DNA of 64,000 nucleotides. It comes from Kordiimonas gwangyangensis DSM 19435 = JCM 12864 (GTDB lineage Bacteria > Pseudomonadota > Alphaproteobacteria > Sphingomonadales > Kordiimonadaceae). Location of the stretch: positions 147,548 to 211,547 of the forward strand of contig NZ_AQXF01000005.1 of the NCBI RefSeq assembly GCF_000375545.1, written 5' to 3'. A program made the translations under genes and the position numbers. The notes beneath the pieces were generated by a model. That model was not told the DNA's origin. It ran no database searches and saw only the letters and a list, made by a program, of their open reading frames with translations. Below are positions 9,400 through 17,942 of the stretch, piece after piece (position 1 is the first letter of the stretch; every line of letters starts with the position of its first letter).

Positions 9400-9417
9400 A
9401 TATTGCATATGCAATAT
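9400..9417. promoter_or_regulatory. Perfect 18-bp palindrome upstream of the nitroreductase gene
   Basis: ATATTGCATATGCAATAT equals its reverse complement at every position. It begins 47 bp upstream of the nitroreductase start and touches the stop codon of the ABC permease gene. The size fits a MarR-type operator, and a marR gene lies immediately beyond the nitroreductase gene. Confidence 0.55.
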
Positions 9418-10551
9418 CTAATCGAGCGTCTGACGATACCGTGTTAGCGCCACCGCGGACGCGACAATCACAAAAGCCAGAATGCCCAGAAGGTCCGCCG
9501 CAATGTCCATGAAACCACTGCCTTTCAGCAGAATACCACGCGCGATGCGCAGGAAGTGCGTCAGCGGCAAGGCCTCGCCAAGAAACTGCGCCCACTCCGG
9601 CATGCCGCGGAACGGGAACATGAACCCCGAAAGCAGCAGCGATGGCAGGAAAAAGAAGAATGTCATCTGCACGGCTTGCAACTGGTTCTGCGCAATGGTG
9701 GAAAAGGTGAAACCCACCGCCAGATTGGCAATCATGAACAGGATTGCGGCCCCAGAGAGGAGCAGCACACTGCCTTCAACCGGCACACCAAAGAGAAACG
9801 CCGCAGCGATCAAGATGATGAGCGCCTGCACATAACCAACAATCACATAGGGCGTGATTTTGCCCAGCATCACCTCAGCCGGGCGCACGGGCATGGAAAG
9901 CAGGTTCTCCATTGTGCCGCGCTCCCGCTCCCGCGTGACAGCAAGGCCGGTGATCATCACAAGCGTCATGGTCAGGACCACACCCATCAGGCCAGGCACG
10001 ATGTTGTACTGGGTGATATTCTCCGGATTATAGCGCCGGTGAACAATCACCTCGAACCCTGGCTCGGGTTCACTCGGGCCTGTGCTAATACCTCTCAGGT
10101 CGCGCTGAAGCGCAGTCGACCTGATTTGCTGTAACGCGCTGATGGCGCTGCCGGTTGCGACAGGGTCAGTCGCATCAGCCTCCACCAGAATTTGCGGCGT
10201 TTTGCCAAGCAGCAGGTCGCGGGAGAAATTGGGCGGGATCGTCACCGCAAACTGAACCTGCCCACGCGTGAGCATGCGGTCCACATCCTTGCCGTCCGCG
10301 TTCGATACAATTTTGAAATAACCCGTGTTCACAAGGGCGGCGGTAAAGTCGCGGGTGTAGACAGTGTTCTCCGCCGCGTAGATGGCTGTCGGTAGCGCTT
10401 TGGGGTCAGTGTTGATGGCGAAACCAAAAAGGATAAGCTGGATGAGCGGCACACCAATCATCATGCCAAGGGTCGTTCGGTCCCGCCGCATATGGTTGAA
10501 CTCTTTCATCAGCATCGCACCAAGGCGGGTGAAGGAAAGGAGCCGTCTCAT
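9418..10551 (-). CDS. ABC-2 type exporter permease
   Basis: A 377-residue inner-membrane permease. One transmembrane helix near residues 28-47 (MMIGVPLIQLILFGFAI) is followed by a large periplasmic part and then a C-terminal block of about five helices after residue 180. The segment ERERGTMENLLSMPV is the usual ABC-2 coupling region. It resembles the YbhS/YhhJ group of drug or envelope exporters. Its start overlaps the ATPase stop by 4 bases (ATGA), so the two are translationally coupled. Third gene of the HlyD-ATPase-permease operon. Confidence 0.9.
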   Translation of the reverse strand: MRRLLSFTRLGAMLMKEFNHMRRDRTTLGMMIGVPLIQLILFGFAINTDPKALPTAIYAAENTVYTRDFTAALVNTGYFKIVSNADGKDVDRMLTRGQVQFAVTIPPNFSRDLLLGKTPQILVEADATDPVATGSAISALQQIRSTALQRDLRGISTGPSEPEPGFEVIVHRRYNPENITQYNIVPGLMGVVLTMTLVMITGLAVTRERERGTMENLLSMPVRPAEVMLGKITPYVIVGYVQALIILIAAAFLFGVPVEGSVLLLSGAAILFMIANLAVGFTFSTIAQNQLQAVQMTFFFFLPSLLLSGFMFPFRGMPEWAQFLGEALPLTHFLRIARGILLKGSGFMDIAADLLGILAFVIVASAVALTRYRQTLD

Positions 10552-11480
10552 GCAAAATTGTCCTTCGAGCCGGAGGTGAGATGAATGAACACGTCTTCAA
10601 GCGTGGGCGTGGTTTCTTCCCATGTGATGTCATGCCCGTCACGGTAGGGTGCGATTGCGCGCGCGAGGGCATCTGCGTCGACACCGCTGACATGCAGCTT
10701 GGAGCCAAAGGCAACCGCCGACGCGACGCCTTCCGTTCCGCGCAACTTGGAAGCCAACCTGTCAGCCTCGTGCCCGTAAGCACGCCATGTGTAAAGTTCT
10801 GTGTCCGCAATGATCTCATCCGCCGTGCCGGAGGCCAAGAGCTTGCCGTAAGCGATATAGACGATCTCATGGCAGCGCTCTGCCTCGTCCATATAGTGGG
10901 TGGACACAAGTACCGTGATGCCGCGCCCGGCGAGGGTATGGATCTCGTCCCAGAACTCCCGCCGCGCCTTGGGGTCCACGCCCGCAGTCGGCTCATCCAG
11001 CAGCAACAGACGCGGCTCATGCAGGATACAGGCCGCGAGCGCGAGGCGCTGTTTCCAGCCACCTGAAAGTGTGCCTGTCTGCTGGTCTCGGCGCTCATAT
11101 AGCCCTAGACCCTTGAGCGAATCTTCAACCCGCGCCTTCCGGTTATCCATTTCGTAAAGCCGGGCGACAAACTCAAGGTTTTCCTTGATCGTCAGGTCTT
11201 CATAAAGGCTGAACTTCTGCGTCATATAGCCGGTTTGACGCTTGATGAGCGGCGCTTCCGAACGCAGGTCAAGCCCAAGGCAGGTGCCCTGCCCCTCGTC
11301 TGGCGTCAAAAGCCCACATAGCATACGCAGGGTCGTGGTCTTGCCGCTACCGTTGGGGCCAAGAAAACCAAAAATCTTGCCTTCCGGGATACGGAGCGAG
11401 AAATCGTCCACCACCCGGCGGCCGTTGAAACTTTTCACGAGGCCAGAGACATCGATAGCCAAGCCACCATTCGCACTCAT
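10548..11480 (-). CDS. ABC transporter ATP-binding protein (exporter)
   Basis: A 310-residue ATPase with Walker A GPNGSGKTT (41-49), a Q-loop at YMTQKF (85-90), signature LSGGW (138-142), Walker B LLLLDEP (158-164) and an H-loop histidine near 195. The C-terminal 80 residues form the extra domain common in exporter ATPases. It powers the permease encoded downstream. Related YbhF proteins of enterics carry two ATPase modules; this one has a single module, so the working transporter is probably two ATPases plus permease dimer. It overlaps both neighbours by 4 bases. Confidence 0.93.
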   Translation of the reverse strand: MSANGGLAIDVSGLVKSFNGRRVVDDFSLRIPEGKIFGFLGPNGSGKTTTLRMLCGLLTPDEGQGTCLGLDLRSEAPLIKRQTGYMTQKFSLYEDLTIKENLEFVARLYEMDNRKARVEDSLKGLGLYERRDQQTGTLSGGWKQRLALAACILHEPRLLLLDEPTAGVDPKARREFWDEIHTLAGRGITVLVSTHYMDEAERCHEIVYIAYGKLLASGTADEIIADTELYTWRAYGHEADRLASKLRGTEGVASAVAFGSKLHVSGVDADALARAIAPYRDGHDITWEETTPTLEDVFIHLTSGSKDNFA

Positions 11481-12448
11481 TCCTCGCGCTCCACCTCGAT
11501 CGGCAGCCCAACCGGGAGGATGGTGCCGCCTTCAGGCAGCGCCTCAATCATGAACACCAGTTTCTCGCGACTGGCGGCGGAATAGATCACAGGCGGCGTG
11601 TATTCCGCTTTTGGGGCAACATAGGTGATACGCGCGGAGAGGTTCGCCGCACATCCATCGCACATAAAGCGCACACTTTTCCCCACTTGCATTTTGGCAA
11701 CATCGGCCTCAGGCACAAAGAAGCGGAGCTTGCGTTTATCGTCAGGCAGTAGCGACAGCACTGGCCGCCCGGCAGGCACCCAGGCGCCGGGCAGGAAGAA
11801 TGTGTCTTCCACTACTGCCTCAACGGGCGCAGTGGGCTTGAGTTCCGTGAGGCGACGAGCCGCCTTTGCAAGAGCGGCTTCGCCCTCTTTCACCGCTTGC
11901 GCAGCTGCTTCCAGCCGGTCCTGGCGTGCAGGCAGGTTAGCCACGTCAAACGCCTGCTTGAGCGCTGTGAGCCGCGCCTTTGCCTGATCCCTTGCCGCTT
12001 GCGCGGCATCAAGTTTCGCCTGAACAAAAGCGGTGCTGCCAACCAGTTCCTGTTGCCGCGCAAGCTCCTGCTCCGCGTTGAGAAGCGCGGCTTGGGCCTC
12101 CTTGATCTCAGCCAGCCTTACCTCGAGCTCTTCAGCACGCTCACCACGCCTCAGGTCCGCGAGTTCCGCTTCCGCCCGGTGCACATTAGCTTCCGCCTGT
12201 GCGACATCAGCTTCAGCAGCTTCTGTATTCAGGGCAAAAAGCCGCGTTCCGGCGGCCACCCTGTCGCCTCGCGACACATCAAGCGTCTCAAGGGTACCGC
12301 CCGCGGGTACAGAAAAATCGATATACTCACCCTCGACATAGCCGGGATAGATCGCCTCACTGGTTTTTATCTGGCTCATGTACCAAGCTGCCGCGCCAAC
12401 GACGCCAGCAACAACAAGCACAATTAGGAAACGAACGAACTTCATCAT
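11477..12448 (-). CDS. HlyD family periplasmic adaptor (membrane fusion protein)
   Basis: A 323-residue adaptor with one N-terminal transmembrane helix (residues 4-22), a biotinyl/lipoyl-like half around YPGYVEGEYIDFSVPAGG, a long coiled-coil hairpin about residues 80-190 rich in Ala, Glu and Lys, and a beta-barrel region near the C-terminus. It links the ABC exporter to the outer membrane. I chose the ATG at 12448, preceded by GAAAGG, rather than the frame opening at 12523. It is the first gene of the exporter operon and divergent from a tetR gene. Confidence 0.88.
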   Translation of the reverse strand: MMKFVRFLIVLVVAGVVGAAAWYMSQIKTSEAIYPGYVEGEYIDFSVPAGGTLETLDVSRGDRVAAGTRLFALNTEAAEADVAQAEANVHRAEAELADLRRGERAEELEVRLAEIKEAQAALLNAEQELARQQELVGSTAFVQAKLDAAQAARDQAKARLTALKQAFDVANLPARQDRLEAAAQAVKEGEAALAKAARRLTELKPTAPVEAVVEDTFFLPGAWVPAGRPVLSLLPDDKRKLRFFVPEADVAKMQVGKSVRFMCDGCAANLSARITYVAPKAEYTPPVIYSAASREKLVFMIEALPEGGTILPVGLPIEVEREE

Positions 12449-12594
12449 CGGCCTTTCAAGGTAGAATTCATGGTGCCAACGGGCTCCAACAGCCGGCGGC
12501 ACCTTCATGTTTGATGCGTGCATTCAGGGCACGTCTGACTTTTTGCCGATTTCCTCGCTGCGGGACTCGGGTGTTGCATTATATGCTTGAAATT

Positions 12595-12614
12595 AATTAA
12601 TTAGTCAATTAATT
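12595..12614. promoter_or_regulatory. TetR operator candidate between tetR and the exporter operon
   Basis: AATTAATTAGTCAATTAATT has two perfect 8-bp inverted arms around AGTC. It lies 9 bases before the tetR start in the divergent intergenic region. Both the position and the size fit an autoregulating TetR repressor that also controls the exporter. Confidence 0.6.
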
Positions 12615-12622
12615 TAAGAAAC

Positions 12623-13252
12623 ATGGAAAATGACAAAACAAAACGCCGCGGCGCAGGCCGCCCCAAAGATGATGCAGAAGACCGCCGGGAACGGCTGATC
12701 GAGGCAGCGGGACCAATCTTTTCTGCGCAAGGCTACGGGGCGACCCGCATCCCTGACCTTGCGAAAGCGGCAGGCGTGACACCCGCAATGGTGCACTATT
12801 ATTTTGGCGGCAAAGACGGGCTTATTAAAGCGGTGTTTGATAGCGCGTTCACGCCCCTGTTGGACCGTCTTGACGACCCTTCAACGCTTGAGGAATGGGT
12901 TCACACCTTCCATGAACACCTCATAAAGCATAGGTGGATGCCTCACTTGATGATCAGGGAAGTCGTGATGGAAGGCGGCTTTTTGCGCGACTATTTCTCA
13001 GGCAACTATGCACCACGCATCATGGCCAAGTGGCTTAACATTTTCGCGGGCGAAAAAGCTGCTGGTCGCATGAGGAATGATGCGGATGACCTGCGGCACA
13101 CCGTCCTCATGATGGGGATGATCGTCTACCCCTTTGTGGTTGCGCCGCTTAGCGATATTCTGACCGACAGCCCCTTCGGCGACGAGCAGATGCGCGCCTT
13201 CAGAGAAGACGCTGTGCGGCTTTTCTTTGGTGGGGTTGGCGCGGTCGCCTAG
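12623..13252 (+). CDS. TetR family transcriptional regulator
   Basis: A 209-residue regulator with an N-terminal TetR helix-turn-helix: RRERLIEAAGPIFSAQGYG, then TRIPDLAKAAGVTPAMVHYYFGGKDGLI near residues 40-70. The C-terminal ligand-binding domain is mostly helical and does not reveal a ligand. It is divergent from the HlyD-ABC exporter operon, with a near-perfect palindrome in between, so the exporter is its probable target. It is convergent with the response regulator gene and overlaps its end by 4 bases. Confidence 0.9.
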   Translation: MENDKTKRRGAGRPKDDAEDRRERLIEAAGPIFSAQGYGATRIPDLAKAAGVTPAMVHYYFGGKDGLIKAVFDSAFTPLLDRLDDPSTLEEWVHTFHEHLIKHRWMPHLMIREVVMEGGFLRDYFSGNYAPRIMAKWLNIFAGEKAAGRMRNDADDLRHTVLMMGMIVYPFVVAPLSDILTDSPFGDEQMRAFREDAVRLFFGGVGAVA

Positions 13253-14448
13253 TCTTTCAGCCCAGGGATGGTAATTACACCGTCACGGAAATCCTCATAC
13301 CAGATCAGGAATTCGTTTGCTGTCATCGGCTTTCCGAGCAGGTAGCCTTGCGCGATATCCGCGCCAAGGCTGCGCACAATGCGGAGCTGCTCTTCGTCCT
13401 CCACACCTTCACAGGTGCATTTCAGCTTGAGCTTGTGGGCCAGATCAATGGCAGATTCGAGGATAATGCGCGCTGTATCGTCCTCCCCTGCCCGGCTGAT
13501 AAACATGCGGTCGACCACGATCTCGTCAAAGGGGATTTTCTGTAGTCGCATCAGGGAAGCGAAGCCGGTACCAAAATCGTCGAGCGAGAGGCCAAAACGG
13601 CGCAAGGCGAGGCGCGACAGCACTTCAAGCGGCACGCGTACGTCTACGTCCAAATCGGCTTCCGTCACTTCAAGTCGCACCATCTTCGGCTCGACACCAA
13701 ACTGCTCGGCAAGTCCGGTGACCACATCGGCAAAATCGGATTTGCGCAGATTGTCCGCCGCCACATTGATCGACAGCGCTACATCAAGCCCCTGCCGACG
13801 CCACTTGCCCTGCTGCTGCAAGGCGAGTTCAAGCATGCGGTAAGTGAGCACATCCATATGGCCCTTTTCCTGCGCCACCTTTATCACGGCGCCCGCACCC
13901 AGGTAGCCGCCCGTCGGCGCACGCCAGCGCGCGAAGACTTCTGCACCCGCCAGTTCACCGGTTTTAAGGTCTATCTTGGGCTGGAAAACGGGCGATAGGC
14001 CGTCTGTCATCAGGCCGCGCATGAATTCGCTCTCGGACAAAACCGTCTCAGTGCCCGTGCGGCCCTTAGTGCGGGTATCCGCCACGTCGCTCAGCATCGA
14101 TAGCAGCATATCCTTGTTCACCGGCTTGGTAAGCGCACCCAGAAGGTTGATGCTATAGGCCAGCGCAAGTTCCTTGGCAGACTGCAGCGTGCGCGGATCG
14201 TGGCCGGTGAGCAGGATCACAGAAGGGTCCCAATCGAGCTCGGAGATCGCACGAATAAGGCCAAAACCATCCATTTCCGGCATAGCAATGTCGGTGACAA
14301 TCACGTCATAACGTTCGGTTTTCATGAGGTCGAGCGCCTGAGCGCCGCTGTCGGCGCCAGCAACCAGATTGTCGTCCACCTGCATATAGCGGATCAAGAG
14401 GTCCCGCATCGTTGCGGAATCGTCCACGACAAGAATACGCTTGCTCAC
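13249..14448 (-). CDS. Response regulator with degenerate EAL domain
   Basis: A 399-residue protein. A receiver domain (about 3-125) has the acidic pair DD near residue 9, phospho-acceptor Asp53 in DVIVTDIAMPEMDG, and Lys in LTKP. An EAL-like domain follows from about 150. It retains the first glutamate (AEVFARW), the asparagine in SINVAADNL, LEVTE, DDFGTGFAS and CEGVEDEEQ. The EAL triplet reads EVF, and the lysine of the usual FDELKID motif is valine (FDEIVVD, about residue 311), so c-di-GMP hydrolysis is doubtful. The GTG at 14448 is 7 bases after GGAGG; a TTG directly before it is possible. No histidine kinase is adjacent. Confidence 0.87.
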   Translation of the reverse strand: MSKRILVVDDSATMRDLLIRYMQVDDNLVAGADSGAQALDLMKTERYDVIVTDIAMPEMDGFGLIRAISELDWDPSVILLTGHDPRTLQSAKELALAYSINLLGALTKPVNKDMLLSMLSDVADTRTKGRTGTETVLSESEFMRGLMTDGLSPVFQPKIDLKTGELAGAEVFARWRAPTGGYLGAGAVIKVAQEKGHMDVLTYRMLELALQQQGKWRRQGLDVALSINVAADNLRKSDFADVVTGLAEQFGVEPKMVRLEVTEADLDVDVRVPLEVLSRLALRRFGLSLDDFGTGFASLMRLQKIPFDEIVVDRMFISRAGEDDTARIILESAIDLAHKLKLKCTCEGVEDEEQLRIVRSLGADIAQGYLLGKPMTANEFLIWYEDFRDGVITIPGLKD

Positions 14449-14511
14449 CAATGCTCCTCCCTCACTTCGGCGCTAAGCTATCATCAAATTGGTTAACGTT
14501 CCAAGAAAAGA

Positions 14512-14538
14512 AACCACCCGCAATGTATGCGAGTGGTT
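14512..14538 (-). terminator. Probable terminator after gcvPB
   Basis: AACCAC and CGCA pair with TGCG and GTGGTT around one mismatch and a 5-base loop; on the minus strand TTTCTTTTCTT follows. It lies about 32 bases after the gcvPB stop. Confidence 0.55.
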
Positions 14539-14569
14539 CCTGAACTTTAGCTAACGATTTGATATCGTT

Positions 14570-16102
14570 TTATTCTGCAGCAAACCGTAGCACCGGGTTG
14601 CGGGCTGCCTGCGTCTCGTCAAGGCGGCTCCAGGGTGCATGGTATGGCGCGCCCGAGAAGCGCTCCACCTGCCCTGCCTTGGCCGCTTCCGCGAGGCCGC
14701 GCATGGAACGGATGAACTGGTCCATGTTGGTCTTGCTTTCGCTTTCCGTCGGCTCGATGAGCATCGCCCCGTGTACAACGAGCGGGAAGTACATGGTCAT
14801 CGGGTGGTAGCCCTCGTCGATCATTGCTTTCGCGAAATCGAGCGTGGTCACGCCTGTGCCCTTGAGGAACTCATCATCAAACAGCGCTTCGTGCATGCAG
14901 GGGCCGTCATAGGACGGGCTCATCACGTCCTTCAGGCTCGCGAGCACATAGTTGGCGTTCAGCACTGCGTCTTCCGACGCCTGCTTGAGGCCGTCCGAGC
15001 CGTGGCTCAGCATGTAGGAAAGCGCGCGTACATACATGCCCATCTGGCCCTGGAAGGCGGTGAGGCGACCGAAGGATTTGCCCGCCTGGTCCTCAACGAT
15101 GTCATAACCGCCTTCGGTTTTGACAACATAAGGCACCGGTACAAAGTCCTTGAGTGCGTCGGAGAAAACAACCGGACCGGAACCCGGGCCACCGCCGCCG
15201 TGCGGGGTGGAGAAGGTTTTGTGCAGGTTGATGTGCATGGCGTCGACGCCAAGGTCACCCGGGCGCGCCTTGCCGACGATGGCGTTGAAGTTCGCGCCGT
15301 CGCAGTAGAAGAAGGCACCGGCCTTGTGGATTTCGTCCGCGATTTCGCGCACTTCGTTCTCAAACAGGCCACAGGTGTTCGGGTTGGTGATCATCACCGC
15401 CGCCACAGTGTTATCAAGCGCCGCCTTGAGCGCTCCGATATCGACACGGCCGTTGTCCTTCGCCGGGATCGACTTCACCTTGTAACCACAGAAAGCCGCG
15501 GTTGCCGGGTTGGTACCGTGCGCCGATTCCGGGCACAGGATCACTTCACGCGCGTCACCACGCGCTTCAAGTGCCGCGCGGATGGCCATCACACCGCAAA
15601 GCTCACCGTGCGCGCCAGCCTTGGGGCTGAGGGCAACAGCGGGCATGCCGGTAAGCGTCATCAGCCAGTGGCTCAGCTCGTCCATAAGCTGGTACGCGCC
15701 CTGAACGGTCGACTTCGGCGCAAGCGGGTGAATGTCACCAAAGCCCGGCAGGCGTGCCATTTTCTCATTGAGGCGAGGGTTGTGCTTCATGGTGCAGGAC
15801 CCCAGCGGAAACACACCCATGTCGATGCCGTAGTTGCGGCGGCTCAGGCGCGTGTAGTGACGCGCCGTGTCCGGTTCCGCAAGACCGGGACAACCGATCT
15901 CGCTCGTGCGCTCAAGCCCACCGCAGGAGAGCTCGAGATCACTGGTGTCTTCAAAGTCCACGCCGGTGGTCTCGCTGGTGCCCAGCTCGAAAATGAGCGG
16001 TTCGGCAAGGCGCAGGCCCACGTGGCCGGAGAAGCTTTCAAATTTCGTAGCGTCGCCGCCACCGGTTGCCGCCGTCGGACGGCCCTGAGAATTCATCGCC
16101 AT
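14570..16102 (-). CDS. gcvPB: Glycine dehydrogenase (decarboxylating) subunit 2
   Basis: The C-terminal half of the split P-protein of the glycine cleavage system, 510 residues. It carries the pyridoxal phosphate lysine in LHKTFSTPHGGGGPG and the glycine-rich loop after it. With GcvPA it decarboxylates glycine and passes the aminomethyl group to the lipoyl arm of GcvH. Its start overlaps the gcvPA stop by one base (TAATG), so translation is coupled. Last gene of the gcv cluster. Confidence 0.96.
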   Translation of the reverse strand: MAMNSQGRPTAATGGGDATKFESFSGHVGLRLAEPLIFELGTSETTGVDFEDTSDLELSCGGLERTSEIGCPGLAEPDTARHYTRLSRRNYGIDMGVFPLGSCTMKHNPRLNEKMARLPGFGDIHPLAPKSTVQGAYQLMDELSHWLMTLTGMPAVALSPKAGAHGELCGVMAIRAALEARGDAREVILCPESAHGTNPATAAFCGYKVKSIPAKDNGRVDIGALKAALDNTVAAVMITNPNTCGLFENEVREIADEIHKAGAFFYCDGANFNAIVGKARPGDLGVDAMHINLHKTFSTPHGGGGPGSGPVVFSDALKDFVPVPYVVKTEGGYDIVEDQAGKSFGRLTAFQGQMGMYVRALSYMLSHGSDGLKQASEDAVLNANYVLASLKDVMSPSYDGPCMHEALFDDEFLKGTGVTTLDFAKAMIDEGYHPMTMYFPLVVHGAMLIEPTESESKTNMDQFIRSMRGLAEAAKAGQVERFSGAPYHAPWSRLDETQAARNPVLRFAAE

Positions 16103-17451
16103 TAGAGCACCTCCTCAAGCGCGCCTTTGAGCACGTCAATATCGTCTGCGGTTACCGTTTCGGTCGCGGCCATGATGAGCACGTCATCAAGCCCCGCACC
16201 CGGATAGAGGCGCGATGCCGGCACACCGGCAAGTACACCGCGCTCAGCCAGTTGGTCAACAACCGCACCCGCCGCCTTAGGCAGCTTCACCGCAATCTCG
16301 TTAAAGAAGGCGTTCGTGAGCACTTCACCACCCGCAACGCTGCCCATGGCAGCCTTGAGCGCGATGGCGTTTTTGTGGTTCACACGTGCCACACCGCGCA
16401 GGCCTTTTTCGCCAAGAAGCGTCATGTGGATGGTGAAAGCAAGCGCACAGAGGCCCGCGTTTGTACAGATGTTCGACGTCGCTTTTTCGCGGCGGATATG
16501 CTGCTCGCGCGTCGAGAGCGTCAGCACGAAGCCGCGCTTACCGTCTGCATCAACCGTTTCACCGCACAGACGGCCCGGCATCTGGCGTACATATTTCTGG
16601 TTGGTGGCAAAGAGGCCAACGTACGGGCCACCGAAGTTAAGGCCGTTACCGATGGATTGGCCTTCGCCAACCACGATGTCGGCGCCCATTTCACCAGGGC
16701 TCTGGATCAGGCCGAGGCTCATCACTTCCGTGACGACCACGATCAGCAGCGCTTTTTTGGCGTGCGCGGCTTCGGCAACCGGGCGCAGGTCCAGCACATG
16801 GCCGAACACACCCGGGTTCTGCACCACAACGCAGCTTGTCTCGTCGTCGATCGCATCGATCACGGCCTTGAGCTCGGCTTCCGGGTCAGCGGGGTTTGGC
16901 GTCTGCGCCACAATCACGTCTTCGGTGTATTGTGTCGTGGTTTCCACCACCGCGCGGTAATGCGCGTGCAGGCTACCGGCGAGGATGGCTTTGTTCCGGC
17001 GCGTCACGCGGCGGGCCATCAACACAGCCTCGGCACATGCGGTAGAGCCGTCATACATGGAGGCGTTCGCCACATCCATGCCGGTCAGCTGGGCAACCTG
17101 GGTCTGGAACTCGAAGATATACTGGAGTGTACCCTGCGCGATTTCCGGCTGGTACGGCGTGTAGGCCGTCAGGAATTCGCCGCGCTGGATCAGGTGATCA
17201 ACCGTCGCGGGCACATGGTGCTTGTAGGCGCCAGCACCAACGAAGAACGGCACGCTGCCAGCCGCGGTGTTTTTGGCAGCCATGCGCGACAGGTGGCGCT
17301 CGACTTCCATTTCCGCCTTGTGGCGCGGCAGGTCAATTTCCGGATTGAGAACGGCGTTTGGCACGTCCTTGAAAAGATCGTCGATATGACGAACGCCGAT
17401 TTTCGCCAGCATCGCTTGCCGGTCATCGGGCGTCAGCGGCAGGTAGCGCAT
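16102..17451 (-). CDS. gcvPA: Glycine dehydrogenase (decarboxylating) subunit 1
   Basis: The N-terminal half of the split P-protein, 449 residues, starting [19 protein letters not shown] as usual for the family. It forms an alpha2beta2 complex with GcvPB. The ATG at 17451 is 8 bases after AGGAG; the frame also contains a GTG two codons earlier that sits only 2 bases from the site and is less likely. It lies behind an intrinsic terminator that follows gcvH, so it may depend on read-through or on a promoter in the 90-base gap. Confidence 0.96.
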   Translation of the reverse strand: MRYLPLTPDDRQAMLAKIGVRHIDDLFKDVPNAVLNPEIDLPRHKAEMEVERHLSRMAAKNTAAGSVPFFVGAGAYKHHVPATVDHLIQRGEFLTAYTPYQPEIAQGTLQYIFEFQTQVAQLTGMDVANASMYDGSTACAEAVLMARRVTRRNKAILAGSLHAHYRAVVETTTQYTEDVIVAQTPNPADPEAELKAVIDAIDDETSCVVVQNPGVFGHVLDLRPVAEAAHAKKALLIVVVTEVMSLGLIQSPGEMGADIVVGEGQSIGNGLNFGGPYVGLFATNQKYVRQMPGRLCGETVDADGKRGFVLTLSTREQHIRREKATSNICTNAGLCALAFTIHMTLLGEKGLRGVARVNHKNAIALKAAMGSVAGGEVLTNAFFNEIAVKLPKAAGAVVDQLAERGVLAGVPASRLYPGAGLDDVLIMAATETVTADDIDVLKGALEEVL

Positions 17452-17504
17452 GCGCACAACTCCTAAAAGTCACGCGGCCCCGGTTGCGTGGGTTGGGCCG
17501 CACA

Positions 17505-17539
17505 GAAAAAACGCTGGCGCGGGATGGTCCCGGCCAGCG
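17505..17539 (-). terminator. Intrinsic terminator between gcvH and gcvPA
   Basis: On the minus strand CGCTGGC and CGGGA pair with TCCCG and GCCAGCG around a CCA loop with one extra base, followed by TTTTTT. It starts 8 bases after the gcvH stop and would reduce transcription into gcvPA-gcvPB. Confidence 0.8.
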
Positions 17540-17546
17540 CCAGATA

Positions 17547-17918
17547 TTAGTCGAGGCCTTCGACGAATTCGTTGTAGGCTGTCTCGTCCATCAGCTCGTC
17601 GAGGTCATCAACATTCGCGAGTTTCAGCTTGAAGAACCAACCAGCATCAAGCGCTGCGGAGTTCACGAGGCCCGGCTCGCCTTCGAGCGCCTCGTTGACT
17701 TCAACGATCTCGCCGGCGAGCGGTGCATAAACCTCGCTTGCGGCTTTCACGGATTCAACAACGGCAACCTCGTCGCCCTTGTCGTAGGTCGCGCCAACTT
17801 CCGGCAACTCCACAAACACAACATCGCCGAGGGCTTTTTGCGCATAGTCGGTGATACCAACCGTGGCAATGTCGCCTTCAACTTCCAGCCACTCATGTTC
17901 TTCGGTGAACTTAATCAT
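17547..17918 (-). CDS. gcvH: Glycine cleavage system H protein
   Basis: The 123-residue lipoyl carrier of the glycine cleavage system. The lipoylated lysine is in [15 protein letters not shown] near residue 59. It shuttles the aminomethyl group between the P and T proteins. The ATG at 17918 has GGAGGA 8 bases upstream, and homology starts at [10 protein letters not shown]; a longer frame to 17933 is not needed. It lies 24 bases after gcvT and behind the glycine riboswitch. Confidence 0.97.
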   Translation of the reverse strand: MIKFTEEHEWLEVEGDIATVGITDYAQKALGDVVFVELPEVGATYDKGDEVAVVESVKAASEVYAPLAGEIVEVNEALEGEPGLVNSAALDAGWFFKLKLANVDDLDELMDETAYNEFVEGLD

Positions 17919-17942
17919 GGGCCTATCCTCCAAAATCCAGGC

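Noticed and set aside
14639-17466. Long plus-strand open frames (488 and 466 codons) over gcvPB and gcvPA
   Set aside because: Antisense shadows of conserved genes with His/Arg/Val-rich unlikely proteins.
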